A stretch of 64,000 nt of DNA. Origin: Varroa destructor (lineage: Eukaryota > Arthropoda > Arachnida > Mesostigmata > Varroidae). A model generated the notes under the pieces. The model saw only the letters and a list, made by a program, of their open reading frames with translations, did no database searches and was not told the origin of the DNA. Positions 1-13,600 of this stretch are shown here, one piece after another (positions within the stretch are counted from its first letter, which is position 1; the number at the start of each line of letters is the position of its first letter). A program made the position numbers and the translations under genes. The stretch spans positions 27,401,341-27,465,340 of the forward strand of contig NW_019211456.1 of the NCBI RefSeq assembly GCF_002443255.2, in the 5' to 3' direction.

Positions 1-2490
1 CCGACAGAAAGTCAGCCATGACAGCGGCGAAGATGAAGGGCGTTGAAAAAAGACAAAGTATTCCAACTAGTGACTGGTGGTGATCCAGAGACGAAGCAAC
101 AGAGGGCTGTACCGACCGTGGCGGCCATAACAAAAGTGAGCGGTACCATGTTATAAGCTTTGCGGCTCTGAGTCAGAAAATCGGGCAAAAAGACAGAGAT
201 GCCGCTCATGAATACCCTTCGATCCTCCCCTGGACACTTGACACTCTTAACACCTTACCACCGCTGTTGTCGACATCGTTTGCAATGGCTGGTTGAGCAG
301 GAGCACATACGTGTTGGGAGAACAACCTTCGAGCCCTGATAGGTTATTACAGAGTTCCTCTGTGGTCCTACAATCCATAGCAGGGGTATTCCTTGTTCAC
401 GCAGACAATCGTGTCGACTGGGACCTGGTACTGTATTCATTGCTATTTCCACTGCTACAGCTGAGAATGGTCGCATACGAGAAAGAAGATGTAACTAGGT
501 GCGAAGCTCTACTAGAGACTTGTCCAGGCCCCAGCGGAGGAAAAGAGAAATACCGAAGCAGAAAGGTATGGCAACAATTTTTCAGGGTCTAGCGTATATA
601 TCACATACCGGGCTTCGCTAGTCTAACGGTAATACCGAACCAGATTTTCAGTTCTGCCCAGATCATGCCTGACTGACAAAAGTAAAAAGTGACTCAAACC
701 CTCATGAGCTAACCTCTAGCCTGGCCTAGACCGGTCCAGTTCAAGATAGCGCGCTCTACCAATATCCTGCTGGGAATATAAAGAGCCCCGTCCATACTTC
801 GCACGTTTATTCGACAGCTCCAGTATAGTTTCACCTTTTAATCTGTTGTTTTCTGACTATTACCTATTGTTTCTCCCTTTTTTAGGCTCGCTGGGTAAAG
901 TACATCCGTCTGCACACCGCTCTATGTAGAGGCATTTCGTGCTCGTTGTATCGGTGCTCTGCCACACAGCCTGTTGTTCGTCATCTCTGTCCTTCCCCTT
1001 CTGCCTTCAGCAAAGGCTAAGTGCTCGTCGATAAAGTAAGAACAAGGGTCGCAAAAAGCTTTACTCCTTCCGCGCGCTATTTTCTTTCCCTTCTGAAAGG
1101 TGACGGCAGTGGTTATAAGGGGGCAAGCAGACCCGAAGGCGGCCGTCCGGTCATCCTCTTGCCACCAGAAAGAGTCACCCAATGGCCGAAAAGAAAGAAG
1201 TAATCCTTTTAGTAACTGTTTCGAGAATTGGCTCCGCCTCTATCTGGTAGCAGTTTCTTGCGTATATATCTTGCTCACGAATGAGTCCTGTAGCAACAGC
1301 AGAAGAAGGCTTGACAGCCGCACTAGTCGGCCGCATGATAGGTACAATGTTTTACATTGTTAGATAGAACAAAGAAAAGATAGAATTACTCCCTACTTCA
1401 TTGCAATATCACTAGCTTTGTCACTGGTGTTCTGCTCGTTGTACGCAGCAATTATTCCTTTTCTATTGTTGGTGAGCGAGGACGGAGCTAATTTCCCATA
1501 TTCCATTGTGAAAACCACCCAGCCTCTTAGCGCGCATCCAATCCCTAACGGTGCCCCCGCCTAGATGGATCATGACATTCAAAGATCGATAAAATGCTGC
1601 TTTCTTCGCCTCGTTTAGGTGGCAAAAGGATTGTAATTATATTTCATTCAATCTTTATGGTACAATGTGTAAATTGCTAGGTTTTTAGGCAACATTTTCT
1701 TTCGCTGTATACAAATATTTGATGTTTGTGATAGCTCTTATCAAACACTGTTGTATTGAAGAATAAATTCAAGAATAACGACGACTAATCAAAAAAAAAA
1801 GTGACTCGTTATATAATACATAATAAGGGGCTCCTCGCGCGAAAAATGCCCATTTTTAGTACATATATGGCTCGTTTTATTGTGGCTGCATGCCTTATGG
1901 CATGTGATCTTTATTTCATTGCAGGCAAACGGCTAATATTGATGAAGAGCGCCTAAAGCTATAAAAAATATATGTGTGTTTCCGACCAAGTATTGAGTTG
2001 TCCAGCGCTATTTAGCGGATTGAAAACTAAGAGCAACTTGTAAACCGTTCACTATTAACAGAGGAAATTTGACATGAAATACTTGGCTAATTAGGATTAT
2101 AAATTGAGTAGGTGTCATCAAAGGAAAATGAGTTTAGGGGCAGAGATGTAGTACAATACAAATTTTTAGTCTCCATAATCGCAGACTGATAATAAACGGT
2201 TAACGAGAGCATGTCTATCATATTTGTTAGCAACAAAGAGAATTTTGAACGTGGTGACGTGACGATTGGAGCGGCTGATGACGGCAGTCAGCGGGGAAAA
2301 TGTTTTATACGAAAGTATAGCTACACTTTTTTCATCCTGCAAACGAGTAAAACACGGCGCATGCTGTATCTTTTCTTGCCAGAGAACAATCCGTTCAAAA
2401 TAAAAAGGCTATTCACAGAAACTCTGCAGTCCTTGCTAAGCATTGTCTTCAGGGCATCGTCCTGGATAATTTGAGCCTTACACGATATTA
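1..2490. other. Spacer with no recognised gene
   Basis: Apart from the weak minus-strand ORF at 12-209, I recognise no gene. The stretch around 900-1350 is richer in GC and has overlapping ORFs on both strands (922-1182 minus; 1021-1203 and 1100-1363 plus). None resembles a family I know and none has a convincing start plus splice context. From about 1600 onward the sequence becomes AT-rich and featureless. Confidence 0.5.
12..209 (-). CDS. Possible small one-pass membrane protein or first exon
   Basis: This 65-codon ORF starts at an ATG (209) and carries a hydrophobic segment of about 23 residues (roughly residues 22-45, VPLTFVMAATVGTALCCFV) after a basic R-K pair. The pattern of a short basic N-terminus, a VPL motif and then a small-residue-rich membrane helix recalls the NDUFA4/NMES1 group of tiny mitochondrial membrane proteins. 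Similarity outside the helix is not convincing. A second upstream ATG near 271 is followed within six codons by a GTAAGG-like donor, so an alternative short first exon is conceivable. The window edge cuts off the downstream context. It could equally be a chance ORF. Confidence 0.2.
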   Translation of the reverse strand: MSGISVFLPDFLTQSRKAYNMVPLTFVMAATVGTALCCFVSGSPPVTSWNTLSFFNALHLRRCHG

Positions 2491-2871
2491 TTAGACAATC
2501 GCCTTCTCAAAACCGGAAATGCATAACACAGTATTAGCAGCAGCAACAACGCATTGTAACGTGGGGTAACATTTTTCCTGGGTCTCCTCACTGCCGCAGT
2601 AATAGCATAGCACTCGGGCGGCTGAACTGTCAAGTAAATCTACTATTTTGTTATCACTTAAAGCTGTTTGAACCACTAAACTGGGTCCCATCATGTATAA
2701 GGCGTTGTAGATCAATGACTCTCTGAGGCCAGTCTTATTGGCAACATCAAACGTTTTAAAAGTTTGGTTAGCCTTGTCCACGTGCTCAACAGCAATCCGT
2801 ATATCACTAGCACCCTTGTGCCAACGAACATGTAGTGTTATGTGTATAAGCAATGGTTTTGAACATGGCAT
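2491..2871 (-). CDS. Unrecognised 126-codon ORF
   Basis: This is an ATG-to-stop ORF of 126 codons in AT-rich surroundings, longer than most chance ORFs here. The predicted protein is mixed hydrophilic and hydrophobic, with a cysteine cluster near residues 88-105 (CYYCGSEETQEKC) and no signal peptide or membrane helix I trust. I recognise no domain. It lies about 0.9 kb beyond the 3' end of the broken SDR copy on the same strand, with no sign that they belong together. It may be a decayed exon, a lineage-specific small gene or chance. Confidence 0.2.
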   Translation of the reverse strand: MPCSKPLLIHITLHVRWHKGASDIRIAVEHVDKANQTFKTFDVANKTGLRESLIYNALYMMGPSLVVQTALSDNKIVDLLDSSAARVLCYYCGSEETQEKCYPTLQCVVAAANTVLCISGFEKAIV

Positions 2872-3033
2872 TCGCTTATATTTTGCGAGATGGAGCTAAA
2901 AATCGGCATTCAGTCATTAAGCTTCTGTTCGTTAATCGTCAGAACGCTGCCGGAATCCATTGAAGATCAGTAGGACCACTGGCCAAGAAACCCTTGAGTG
3001 AGATAGGAGTCCCCTAGAGCAATCATTTTAAGA

Positions 3034-3136
3034 ATGGAAATTGGTAACTTTAAGAGGAAGGACAGCGAAGGAGACTACGTTCTAGAACCTCAAACCGAAG
3101 AACAAATTGCTATGATCAAGAACGCCTTTGAGCAAG
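3034..3136 (+). CDS. First coding exon of an EF-hand protein, troponin C-like
   Basis: The exon starts at ATG 3034 and reads an acidic leader (DSEGDYVLEPQ) followed by TEEQIAMIKNAFEQ, then ends at a good donor (GTAAGG at 3137). T-x-E-Q-I-x-x-x-K-x-A-F is the entry helix of the first EF-hand in the calmodulin/troponin C superfamily. In troponin C the calcium loop (FD...) follows directly, and here it would start in the next exon. I could not find an intact next exon. Decayed troponin-C-like pieces occur 10.7 kb downstream on the same strand (13846-14243). So this may be the one well-preserved exon of a pseudogene, or a live exon whose partners I missed. The family call rests on one helix. Confidence 0.4.
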
Positions 3137-3766
3137 GTAAGGCCTGGACGATGCGGTTCCTCTTTGTTTATTATATATTTTACCGAGGCATGTATTATGA
3201 AATTGTAACGAAAACGTTGAAAAGGAAGAAAGGCAAAAAAAAACTGGGTTCTTAACCAAGCCACCAACAACAAGAATAGGTTTACTCACTGGATTCATTT
3301 GACCAACTTATTTGTTGGTTACTCCACAAAATCCTCATAAAACTGAACATTAATGTTATATAAATGTATCTACCGTCGGAGATTCATCGTCTCTTAGGCT
3401 GGTTTGGGGATTACCCCTTGCAGCACTATCCGGCACCCATAAATATATGTGCAGCAGTCGTTGTAGCATGAATATAGTCAGTTTTATTGTATGAATGAGA
3501 AAAAACTAAGCGTTATTATGCTTTTCGGTTATATTCTAAGTCTTCAGCCTTGACGATGCGCTAGTGTAAGCACATTTAATGAACCCATTATGTGATTTTT
3601 GGCATTCAACAAATTCGATCCTTAATTACCTATTGGGACAATAAGTACATCTTCAAATAGATTAGGTGTGGAGTTTTCTTCACCAATAACTATCTTTGCA
3701 AGAGAGGCAGTAACCGCCTGATTAAAAAAGGGGTAAACTCATGCCGTCGAAGACAAAAGCTGGACT
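3137..3766. other. Spacer or intron-like AT-rich DNA
   Basis: I see no gene. If 3034-3136 is a real first exon, this is the start of its intron. The ORF that continues past the donor into 3255 is intron read-through. Confidence 0.4.
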
Positions 3767-4622
3767 TCAATTAGACACTTTGATAGCTGTGCGCGGATAG
3801 CGAGCCACATGCGTTTCCTCAAGGGTGGCGACTACGCACGGCGCATCCTTCTCGGCAATGAGCTGCTGTGCCTGACAAATCATTCGGCTGGTCTGCCAGA
3901 AATCATTATCGCGTCGTCTCTTCTTATCGTCCATAGCGTTCCACATCTCTTTCAATAACTTGTACTCATTTGCCCTAATTGCGGTGGCCGCCGTAAAACT
4001 ACCAGGTCGCACCACGATCACGGGAATATTTGAAGGCGCCAGCTTTATACGAAGGCACTTAACGAACTGCTCGAGTGTCACCTTGCTCATGCTGTACTGG
4101 CTGAAGTATGGCTACGTAGCATTGGTGGACATAACGAAGACAAGTCAAACCTTGTGACGATGCGCTCTATTAAAACGGGAACCAACAGTACAGGGCCGGT
4201 TGAGTTAATAGCCATGATCCGGTTCATCTGTTCCGGAGTCATCCAATCCAGTTCGGCCATAACGCATACGTCTGCGTTGTTTACTATCGAACGCAGCCGA
4301 CCTCGATTCTCCTAAGTACCTTTTACACCACTTGAACACAGTAATCTGTGATCTCCTGTTGGTAAAAGTTCAGACAAATACATTCTACCCCTTCTCTACG
4401 AAGTTTAGCTGCCACGAGAATGCTATCGTCAATGAGGGTAGCGACTGCTGTACACCTGTGGTTGTTCAACAAGCCGAAGCCCGAACCCCAACCTGCTATG
4501 AGGCCGATATCCTTATTCGTCATGCCAAGTGTTGTTCAGCGACTTAAGAAATTAGTTATGAGCATCACAAACGGTACCACAACGGCACCAGGTAATAACA
4601 CCGGTAGACTGGTAAAGGTCAT
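3767..4622 (-). pseudogene. Broken short-chain dehydrogenase/reductase (SDR9C-like)
   Basis: Reading down the minus strand from ATG 4622, one can follow a whole SDR protein. It begins with a hydrophobic N-terminal anchor (MTFTSLPVLLPGAVVVPF). Then come a Rossmann glycine motif (AGWGSGFG, in place of TGxxxGxG), NNAD (usually NNAG), an MAELDWMTPEQMNRIM segment, and the catalytic YSMSK (YxxxK) followed by the VVRPGSF turn. Membrane-anchored retinol, hydroxysteroid and hydroxybutyrate dehydrogenases of the SDR9C group have this order and about this length (290-310 residues).

The reading frame is broken. A TGA follows the anchor, a TAA lies after the first beta-alpha units, one frameshift precedes NNAD, another lies before the catalytic block, and a TAG stands seven codons before YSMSK. 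The last 108 codons are open. There are no introns, so this is either a retrocopy or a dead intronless duplicate. I see no poly-A tract after the stop. Confidence 0.8.
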
Positions 4623-7600
4623 GGTAATCGAGGTAAGTACGCTCAACATTTTATCGCTCTTTGTGCGCCCATACGCTTTTGTTCCAATAATAAGACCTGT
4701 CTTAAATGTGGAAACATCATACGTTTACAACTCGATTTTAAGTAATGTAAGTTAAATGTATTTCCTATCTAAAATGTGTTAAGGACCAGTCTCTTCTGTG
4801 CCTTAAGTAGCTGGTCTACAAATGAGTTACTGATTACGACTTAGAACATGATACTGTGACAATATAACTTGCTTGATTTTAATTTTACCGAAATACGACA
4901 GCATATTCCTACTTAACTAAAATATAAGAAAGGCAACAGCACAAAGCTAATATAAAACAGGGTAAAATCAATCAGTAGTATTAGGGGTTCGGAACGAGTT
5001 TCCCTACTTATACGAATCGTGACACACTAATACCCTTTGTATGAAACCGCATGGAAAATGACTTGTTTCAAGGTTACCTGACATCTGTGAGGTGTAATGA
5101 ACACTTCACATATGTAAACAGCTTTTGCACTATCCGAGTTTGATATTTCGCATCACACAAAAGACTTTGAATGAGGTCGTGCACTAAATCTCATTATTCT
5201 AATTAGAATAGAGAACAATTGTTTCTTCTTCACTCAAAGTCAATGGAGTCAAAATATTAAGTGAGACTTATTTTTGGAATGAAATATGCCCGTACTAATT
5301 AATTTTTGGTTTTCGTTGAAAACAAACTTGATGTGCTTCCAGCCTACACTGTATGAGTCTAATAATAATTACACATGGCGGACATGGCCTAGTTTAGTGC
5401 CTGAATCATCTACACATCAAAATATAATTCATTAAAGCTCAATGGCTGTAGGATAGAACCCGAGGCATAAATTCATCTTACTTTCATGTTAACAAATCAT
5501 ATGCAGACGTGACGATCATGCATTCAACATTGTCACTGAAAACAATACCCAAGAGGGGGCTGTAGGCCTGTGTAGTGACACCGCACTATGGTTAGCTTAT
5601 CACTAGTCATCGTGCCCCAATCTACCGAGTATATTGACGCAAATACTAAACAAACAAATAAAAGACATCTTGGTTATTTTTTCAAATTGTATATTCGCTT
5701 AATTGTGTACACAACTACCAATTAGTGTGTTAAATAACAAAAAAAGCATAGATATAAATTGTTTATGTCTAGTACTCCTATATGCCGGCGCTGAACATGA
5801 AACCTGGTGGGTTCAGCATACCACCAGTTAAACTCATTGTATCCGTATATTGATGTATATCAGTCATAATAATAACAACATCGCAAGCAACTCACAGTTA
5901 CGATAACAAACTCCGGACCAGATTCGTGCCGTGCGAACGAGCGCCCTTTAATTTTGGGGCACGTACGATTTGGAGTGCAGTCACTGGTTTTTTATATTTT
6001 ACCTAGGGATTTCATGGATTTCTGGACAAAACAAGACCAACAATGTCTGTCTGTGGTAGCGAGAGATGTCAAAAAGCTGTCGTAGCATCTGCTTTTACCG
6101 CCAGGCGCTCATAGAATCACTTTAATAATTTTATTGGCAGCATTTTATGCCCTCAACAGCTGGCCCTTATTGAAAGAACAGTGTCTGCTGTAGCTTCGTC
6201 GGCGCGAAAAGCTCTTCAAAGAAACTGGGAAAAATTGACACTAGTAAATGGCAAAATAAAAGCAGAGCATATATTTCGACTTTATAAACGATAGGACCCA
6301 ACTAATGCGCCTGCGAGCCTGCTTTAAATGAATGTTTCGTTGCACTGCGCAGGCTTGAGTACGCAAAACCGCAAAAAATTGTCTTAAAGCTTTTAAGTGG
6401 TGAATTAGTACATTGCGAGGCGATCATTGTAGCAACAGCAGTGACCACTGCTATAAGTAATGTTTGCCGGGAAAAAGAAAGCTGATAAATAGATGATCGA
6501 CAGACGTAGACGATGCACTGCTGTGGTATATTAGAATATCTTCACTGGATTAAGACAGTCGTTAAGGTGGCAACAGTAGCAGCAGCAGCATAGACTATTG
6601 CCATTTGTTCTATATTAATTTCGAATGACCTATGTCGTACTATGACTTGTTTGAGCTATAAGGAAATAGTTTGCCATTAGTGATAGCTGCTTGGCAAAAA
6701 TTTAAATTGGCCTAGGAGCACTGACATAAGATTTGGCTACGGGGATCGTCTAGCAACGCATCAGCGCATACTGGGTGTCTCATAGAGAGTTGCAGTGATA
6801 ATCAAGGCACACACAGTTCGAAGTATGCCATGAACCCTTGCAATGCTGATAGAACCTTAAATATATATATTTTAGATGATCTTTACCCAGATATAATAAT
6901 GATGACATCAACAAAGTCCAGACTGAGTCAAACATACGTTGCGGGCTCATCTGTGATAACGGTTATACAGAGATCCGTAAAACCGCAGCGAACTTGAGAA
7001 GGAAAGGTTGACATCTTTATAACAGGAAATGATGGCGTAACCACAACATAGACTGTGAATTTTTTTTGCAGCTAAGATATTATCTGCGACAGAAAACAAG
7101 TTAATGACATAGCCACTGAGAAATTAGGAAATTTTCAGTGAACTTTCTCCAATATTGAATAAGTTTTACAGTTAAACCCATTCAGGAATTTGCAGGCACC
7201 ATATGGCCAATGAACATAGTATTGCGGGCCTGTGGGATCTTAACTACGCCCTGCGGCATTTTCTGGAATAACATAAAGCGCTAAATATGCGTGCGATTTT
7301 AAAGTAATCATTTTTAAATTTCCGGTTAAGCCCGTTTCTATAAAGTAGAATAAATAGTCGAATTTCCTCGACCATCACTTGTTGTGGAGCTTCAGTTTGT
7401 TCACAGAATGATTTATATAAAAATATTAAAAGTGTATGCTTTCAAATAACGATGTAAAACCCTTAAAGGGTTTAAAAAAATTAGGTAAGTGAAAACGGAA
7501 CACACATTGTTTTTTTGTATTTTCCACTCTACGTAAGTAATGGAATGGTAATATAAGGCCATTTCATGGCCATCCGTATACTAAATAGGGCATCGGGACT

Positions 7601-10600
7601 TCAGTCCAATACAATTCGCAAGTTTAAACAACAATAGTTATTTCTCGTATTTCAACCCTTAAAAAAAAACAGGTTCCCATACAAAACAAAAGTTAAATAA
7701 GAACACTATTTTGTTGATTTACAATGGCGTTGACTACACATATTAGTTATGACCGCCTCCAATGGCAAACAATTATTTGTTCACTGAATTGTTACCCCCC
7801 CCCCCCCATTCAATATATATATTAGAATTTGAAGCGGTGACCTGTTCGAACTTCAGCAGTTCTGTAGCTCGAGGTGAATAACGATCACCGAATTGTTGTT
7901 GTTTTATCAATTTGATGCTGATTGAAGAAACATGGGACGGATAAGATCCACACACTGCAGTTCTATTGCATATAGATGGTATCGAATGGAAATCGAAGAT
8001 TGGGAAATAAAAATTCACCACCTGGTCGCAGGTGCAAAGAGATGATGCAATGGCGAGAGTGTTGCGGATGTAATGGACGCTCCTAAATCGTCGCGGATGT
8101 CTCTATATCGAAGTCGACCGGGATGAAGCTCCAAGTTTCAAATCAGTTTGACAATACATATTGAGGTTCAATATAATACCGATTTGCTATTATGAAACGT
8201 GTGATGCAAATATGAGTTAAGATTTAATGTTACGTTAAGCGACAGTGCCTTCCTTCGAGACGGCTTGGGCTTTGACAATAATTCGTGTAAATTCGACCAG
8301 ACCAAAAATTTAGACCAGATCAGTCAGATTGGATATGCAATGCTGATTAATCCATGATCAGCTCCATATGCACTAGATAAGAAAACGACCACAGCAATCG
8401 GAAGAAAGAAAAAATCGTAATCCAATTCAATTGGTTTAGAACTGTGGCCGTAGGGTTATTTTGTGCTAGTTGGGATACATGAACAAGATTATGCAGTAGA
8501 TGTGATCGAACCTTTCAAGGGCAAATCTTCTTCCAAACGGCAGCATAGTAGAGTAAACCAACTTTTGCCATTAAAGCGTGGCTTGTAACTTGTCTATGAC
8601 CAACAAGATCATTTTTGGCATAGTTTAAGTAGTGGCCTAAGTATGTTAATAGTTTAATATTCATTTTCATATACACCTTGCAATTTCAATTGCTTTTAGG
8701 TTGGCCTATCTTTTGTCCGCCTGCAATAGTTGCAGTATAGTCACATTCTACAGACCGATCTAAAAGATCCAATTTATGCGGCTTGGAGACCCCTTTGGTT
8801 ATGTCCACTTTGCCGTCTTTTTATTAAATTGGATGACTAACTTCTTACGCATCTGTACGTTTCATAATAAACCGTACACTCACAATAAATGAATTTCACG
8901 TACTGCGTTTCATGCTCTAGCTGTGTAAAACGAGCGATCTCTGCCATTATGTGTTATCCTCGACGTGTTGTTTGCTAATTCGTCAAACAAGGAACCCTAT
9001 AATGAAATTATATTACCCATAAAGATTTTTAAGGGTCTATTTTGTCTCTGCTTGCCAAACAATCGTTATTCTCGCAACAGTTTGGCAGCACATGGCCTCA
9101 TAGAAATAGCTCTTTAACAGCTTTATACAGAGTTTCCCGTTAAATTTTTGGCGTTATACATTTGTGCCACTCACTCTGAACATTCCAAGTCCACTGTTGT
9201 TTCACGTTTAAGGAACAGAATAACTACATACGGATTAGGCGCGTTAGATCAAAAAAAGAATTTCACAATGGCACATATTGGAGGAGTCCGAAGTTTTCCT
9301 ATTAAAATGGTCAGTTATATAAGTAGCGTATGTCTTTTATTGTTTCTGGTTGCTATTATATTTTCGCGGAAATTTTTTGCTCTATTTCTATATATATGCT
9401 CTATCTGCTTATCCAGATTCGAGCAAATTTTATTAACGAGCTCACCCACCGTTAGCGCAATACATTACATGAAGTTTCTTTAAAGATAAATTAAAACCTT
9501 ATCTATGGAACTATGCACGTCTGACACAATAACTATAAACAAACAGCGTCTAACATAGAATTATTATGTCATCGAGTTGTGCAAACGGGGCAATTTCATC
9601 GTAATTTATATCCTAGCCAAATAAGCCTTTTACCTTTTTTTTTTTTAACTTACGTTTAAACTGGGATAAACATTTCACCACAAATGAATGTTCAATCATA
9701 CTACTACCAGTTCATATGACTTTTCATCACGGGCACGCTCAGTCCGTGTGCTATATTGATCGTTAGGACGTTTTAATTTTAGCTAGAAAAAAATCAAAGA
9801 CCATCGTTACCATTTGGGCATTGCTCTGCCAGCACTGCTGCATAGAAAGGGTTGTGTAGAGATTACCAAGATACAATGTCGTTTATAAAATTGCTAATCA
9901 AAAATGTAAATACATAAAATAATGCATGTAATGTGATATTTTCTTGCTCTTATCTTGGTTGTTTTCCATATGATGGCCTATGATAGCAGAATGAAGTCTT
10001 GATATGTATATCAAAACGGATCACGCAAAAAGGGGCGGCTTGCTTTTACCTCCGAGAGCTATACCCGAACGTCTGGAAACAAAGTTCATGCAATAGGAAT
10101 TTATCTAGGATTGGCCCAACCACCCTTATAACGAACTCACCTGTTACCACATATTCGCGCCGATATTACAAATTCAAACTATTGAGAAGCAGTTCTCTTT
10201 CCACTGTAATATTGTACAATCCGTCTAACACATATCCTTACATTAGCCACTAAATGCTCATAAACAGTATATTGTAATGTGTAAGGTTATGTGAACAGTC
10301 CCTGTGGTGACGTATTAGGTAGTGCGTTTGCCTACTAAATTTGAGGGATGGTGTAGTTCCTCTCTGTTAAAAAGTGTTTGCTCCTGTTTATTCATGCGAT
10401 GAACTAGGTACTGAATTTGGGTGGATTATCGGCCATCTATGTCTCACACCTTTATTTAAAGCTACTTAGATAAATAAAGAACTATAAAATGAATGGCAAT
10501 GCTCGATATAACCGCCCAGTAATTATTCAACCATTTTTTTTAAATTTCACATTGTTTAACCGCTTAAATCTGACAGAATACATGGGTATGGCTTCGTTAT

Positions 10601-13600
10601 TCACATCTTACTGCATACTTGAGCGTATTCTCCTAAACCAGCACCAGTTTGAAAAACTTTCATGTAGGACGCAAAACTAGTTTGCGATGCTTGCCAAGGC
10701 GAATGCAGTGTGCTTTGTTTCTACGCTCGTGCGTTCCCATTGATGCGTTATACTAGTTTCTCAATTAACAGTAAAATAGTAAATAGTTTTATTCTAAATG
10801 TGTGATGGGCCTTTATCAGGATAGAAATAAGATTTTGAAGAACTTCGCTTGCGCTTTTCTGAATGGCTGCATGATTTTCTGGAAAGGACAAATCTCCTTT
10901 TTATTCTACAAGCAATTATCTGGTTCTAATCATTACTTGCGAGAAAAAATTAACCACTTTGCATAGAAATCGTCAGAGTGCATTTCAGTGGCATTGGCAG
11001 TAATCATGTATTTTTAAGGTAATTTTTTATAATGGTCGAATGTTTTTAATGGCGGGAGCCCGAACAGAGTGTTCTGTGATACAAATACATAAAATACTTT
11101 TTTGAGGACAGTAAGACGAAAACTTTTAAACAAAGGCATCAGCACATAGATCTTCCTTAAGCAAAAAAACACTACTATTTTGTCATAACAAAAAAAATGT
11201 CTCCTCTCCTTTACTAAAAAGTAACAGTAGCAAATACTCTATAATGATTTAGATTTCTTTTTCAGGGGCTATTATAATAATATAACGTCCATATTCTTAT
11301 TCTGGAAATGTCTGTCAACCATGCTCTAACCCGTGTCTTTTCTAGCTATTTCTTTCTTTTTGCCGCAGAGTTAAGCGAGAGGAATCAGTAAGAGCGCCAC
11401 GATTTAGCCCCTTTCCGGTGGATGCGCAATGTTGAAACTTCAAATGACGTCCGCCCTTATCCTCGCCTGTTTTGAATCCCCGATGTCGAAGCTCAAATCC
11501 GACTAAACCTTTGGTTAGGTGCAACTTCATCATTTTTATATTATTTTTGCTATTACTATAATTTCTTTTGTTATTTGCTACGCCTTGTTGTTGGCCTAAA
11601 AACGGCTATAAAACCCTGTGAATGTCTCAGCCATTTTATTAATTGATGGTATTGTTTGAAACGATATTTGCAAACACGTAATAACAAACTATGTATACAT
11701 GTAAAATGTATGGATACTATGCTATTACTGCTATATAATTTGATAATGTGATGTACTTTTAATTAATAATTTAGGTATAATAATGAATTACATATATTTG
11801 TAGATCAAAGATTATTGTATTAATTTCATCTATATATTGTAGGTAGGCTTATTGCTGCATTCGCTGTTATGTTTGAGCATTACTGTGTAACCTTTCGAAA
11901 GCCCTAAATTAATCGATCCTCATTAGTTTGCAAGGCTACTAATCCATTAGTTAGTATTTCAATTATATATTTATTATAATATTATATATTATAATTTATA
12001 TATTCAATATAAATTTTCGTTGCAAGCGTGTAGTAATCTTTACTGTTTCGTAATAGTTTAGAACCTTCCTGACCATTTCTGTAGTATTGGTATAACTCTG
12101 TGGCTAAACTAATTGAATAAGACTAGGGAACAACGCCCCCAAATTGTGTCGTTCCAAAAATTATTTAGACCCTAAAACTATTGTACAAGCGCTATTTTTC
12201 AAAAAAAAAAGCGCAGCAACTACGTTTCTTAATGCCGGTTAATTAGAACACGATATATCGTTTAATACGATTACCTCTTAGTCGTATGATCGTTACTAAG
12301 ATCTATATGAAACGCACAAGAAAAGTTTGCACGACAGCAATTCGTAGAGGTATATGTGCTAGGCGTTCGGATGGAATATTAATAACAGATCATCGCGAAG
12401 ATTTACAAATTATACGTTGAGATATTATTAGACCGCCAACTGCTCCTAATTCAATTCCCATGGCTTGTTTTTAGCTTATCCTCTAAGATCCGTTTGGGCG
12501 CGCTTATTTTTTGCGTATTCGGTTTTGGTTTAAGGAAAGGAACGAAGTCATCAGATGATTATCACATATTCATGTAAATTAGAAAATGGCAAAACAGCGA
12601 TATTCAATTGGTCAAAAGTGGACCTTGTGAAATACCCTAAATAATGTTCGTTATGTGTTCAATTAGAAATATATTTTTACATTATAGTTCTCTAACTTCC
12701 AACGACAGTGATACGATTCAATACAGAAAATATTATTTATTACAATAAAAGAGTGCATCTAGCACAAATTGAAGTCCGAACATTCTCTTCCCTGCTACAA
12801 ACAATCCGAACAAAATGATTTTCCATTTTGAATGGATTTTTGGGGAATATCAATCAAACACAGTGCAGGTGCTTACTCAATACAGGTCGCCTAAGCGTCG
12901 TTTGAACTTTTGTATGAAAGCCTACAATTATACGACAATAAAAAATCCTGCCACCTTCACCTCATTCATCTGTTAATTTCCAATAATCAACCACATTACA
13001 TTGTGGAACCAGAGTATGACTCGCTTATGTTAATGCGAAAATCTAGCCTCGAGGCATCAGAGCAGCTGTGAAAACAGTTCCGCCGAAGTTTTTATACAGG
13101 TATATTGGCACTTCACTGAAAAATCTGCGAATTATAGGTCACTCAGCTGAAGACAAAAATAGCGGAATAGTAGCAGAAGCGCTTAGTTCTTGTAAATGCT
13201 AATCTTGTTAACTTGCAGACCGTACAAAATTGTTTCGTTGTATGCAGCCATTGTTGTTGGAACGTCAGACACTGGCGAAGTGAAAAAATCCGTATTGTTA
13301 TGCAGTAGAATAGCGAACTCTCCTCCAGTAGGTGATTACTTTCATTAGTTAGATACGATACACACTTTCTTGTACCAGTTGGAAGCTCCTAGCAAAAACA
13401 CAAGAAATATTAAGTCAAGCGGGTTCACGTAGACAGAATCTCAATCATTTAGTAGTAGTGGATAAAGTGTTAATAGTAGTTGCTAGGCTGTTACTGATGG
13501 TTATCCAGAAGTTGCATATTTAACTAAAAATCAGTTTAAAAGGCATCCGATATAATATTTTAATTATTCGAAGAATGACTACTTGTTCATACGAATTCGG

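Noticed and set aside
605..670. tRNA-like D-arm pattern (TAGTCTAACGGTA)
   Set aside because: No matching anticodon arm, T-loop (GTTCRANYC) or acceptor stem follows.
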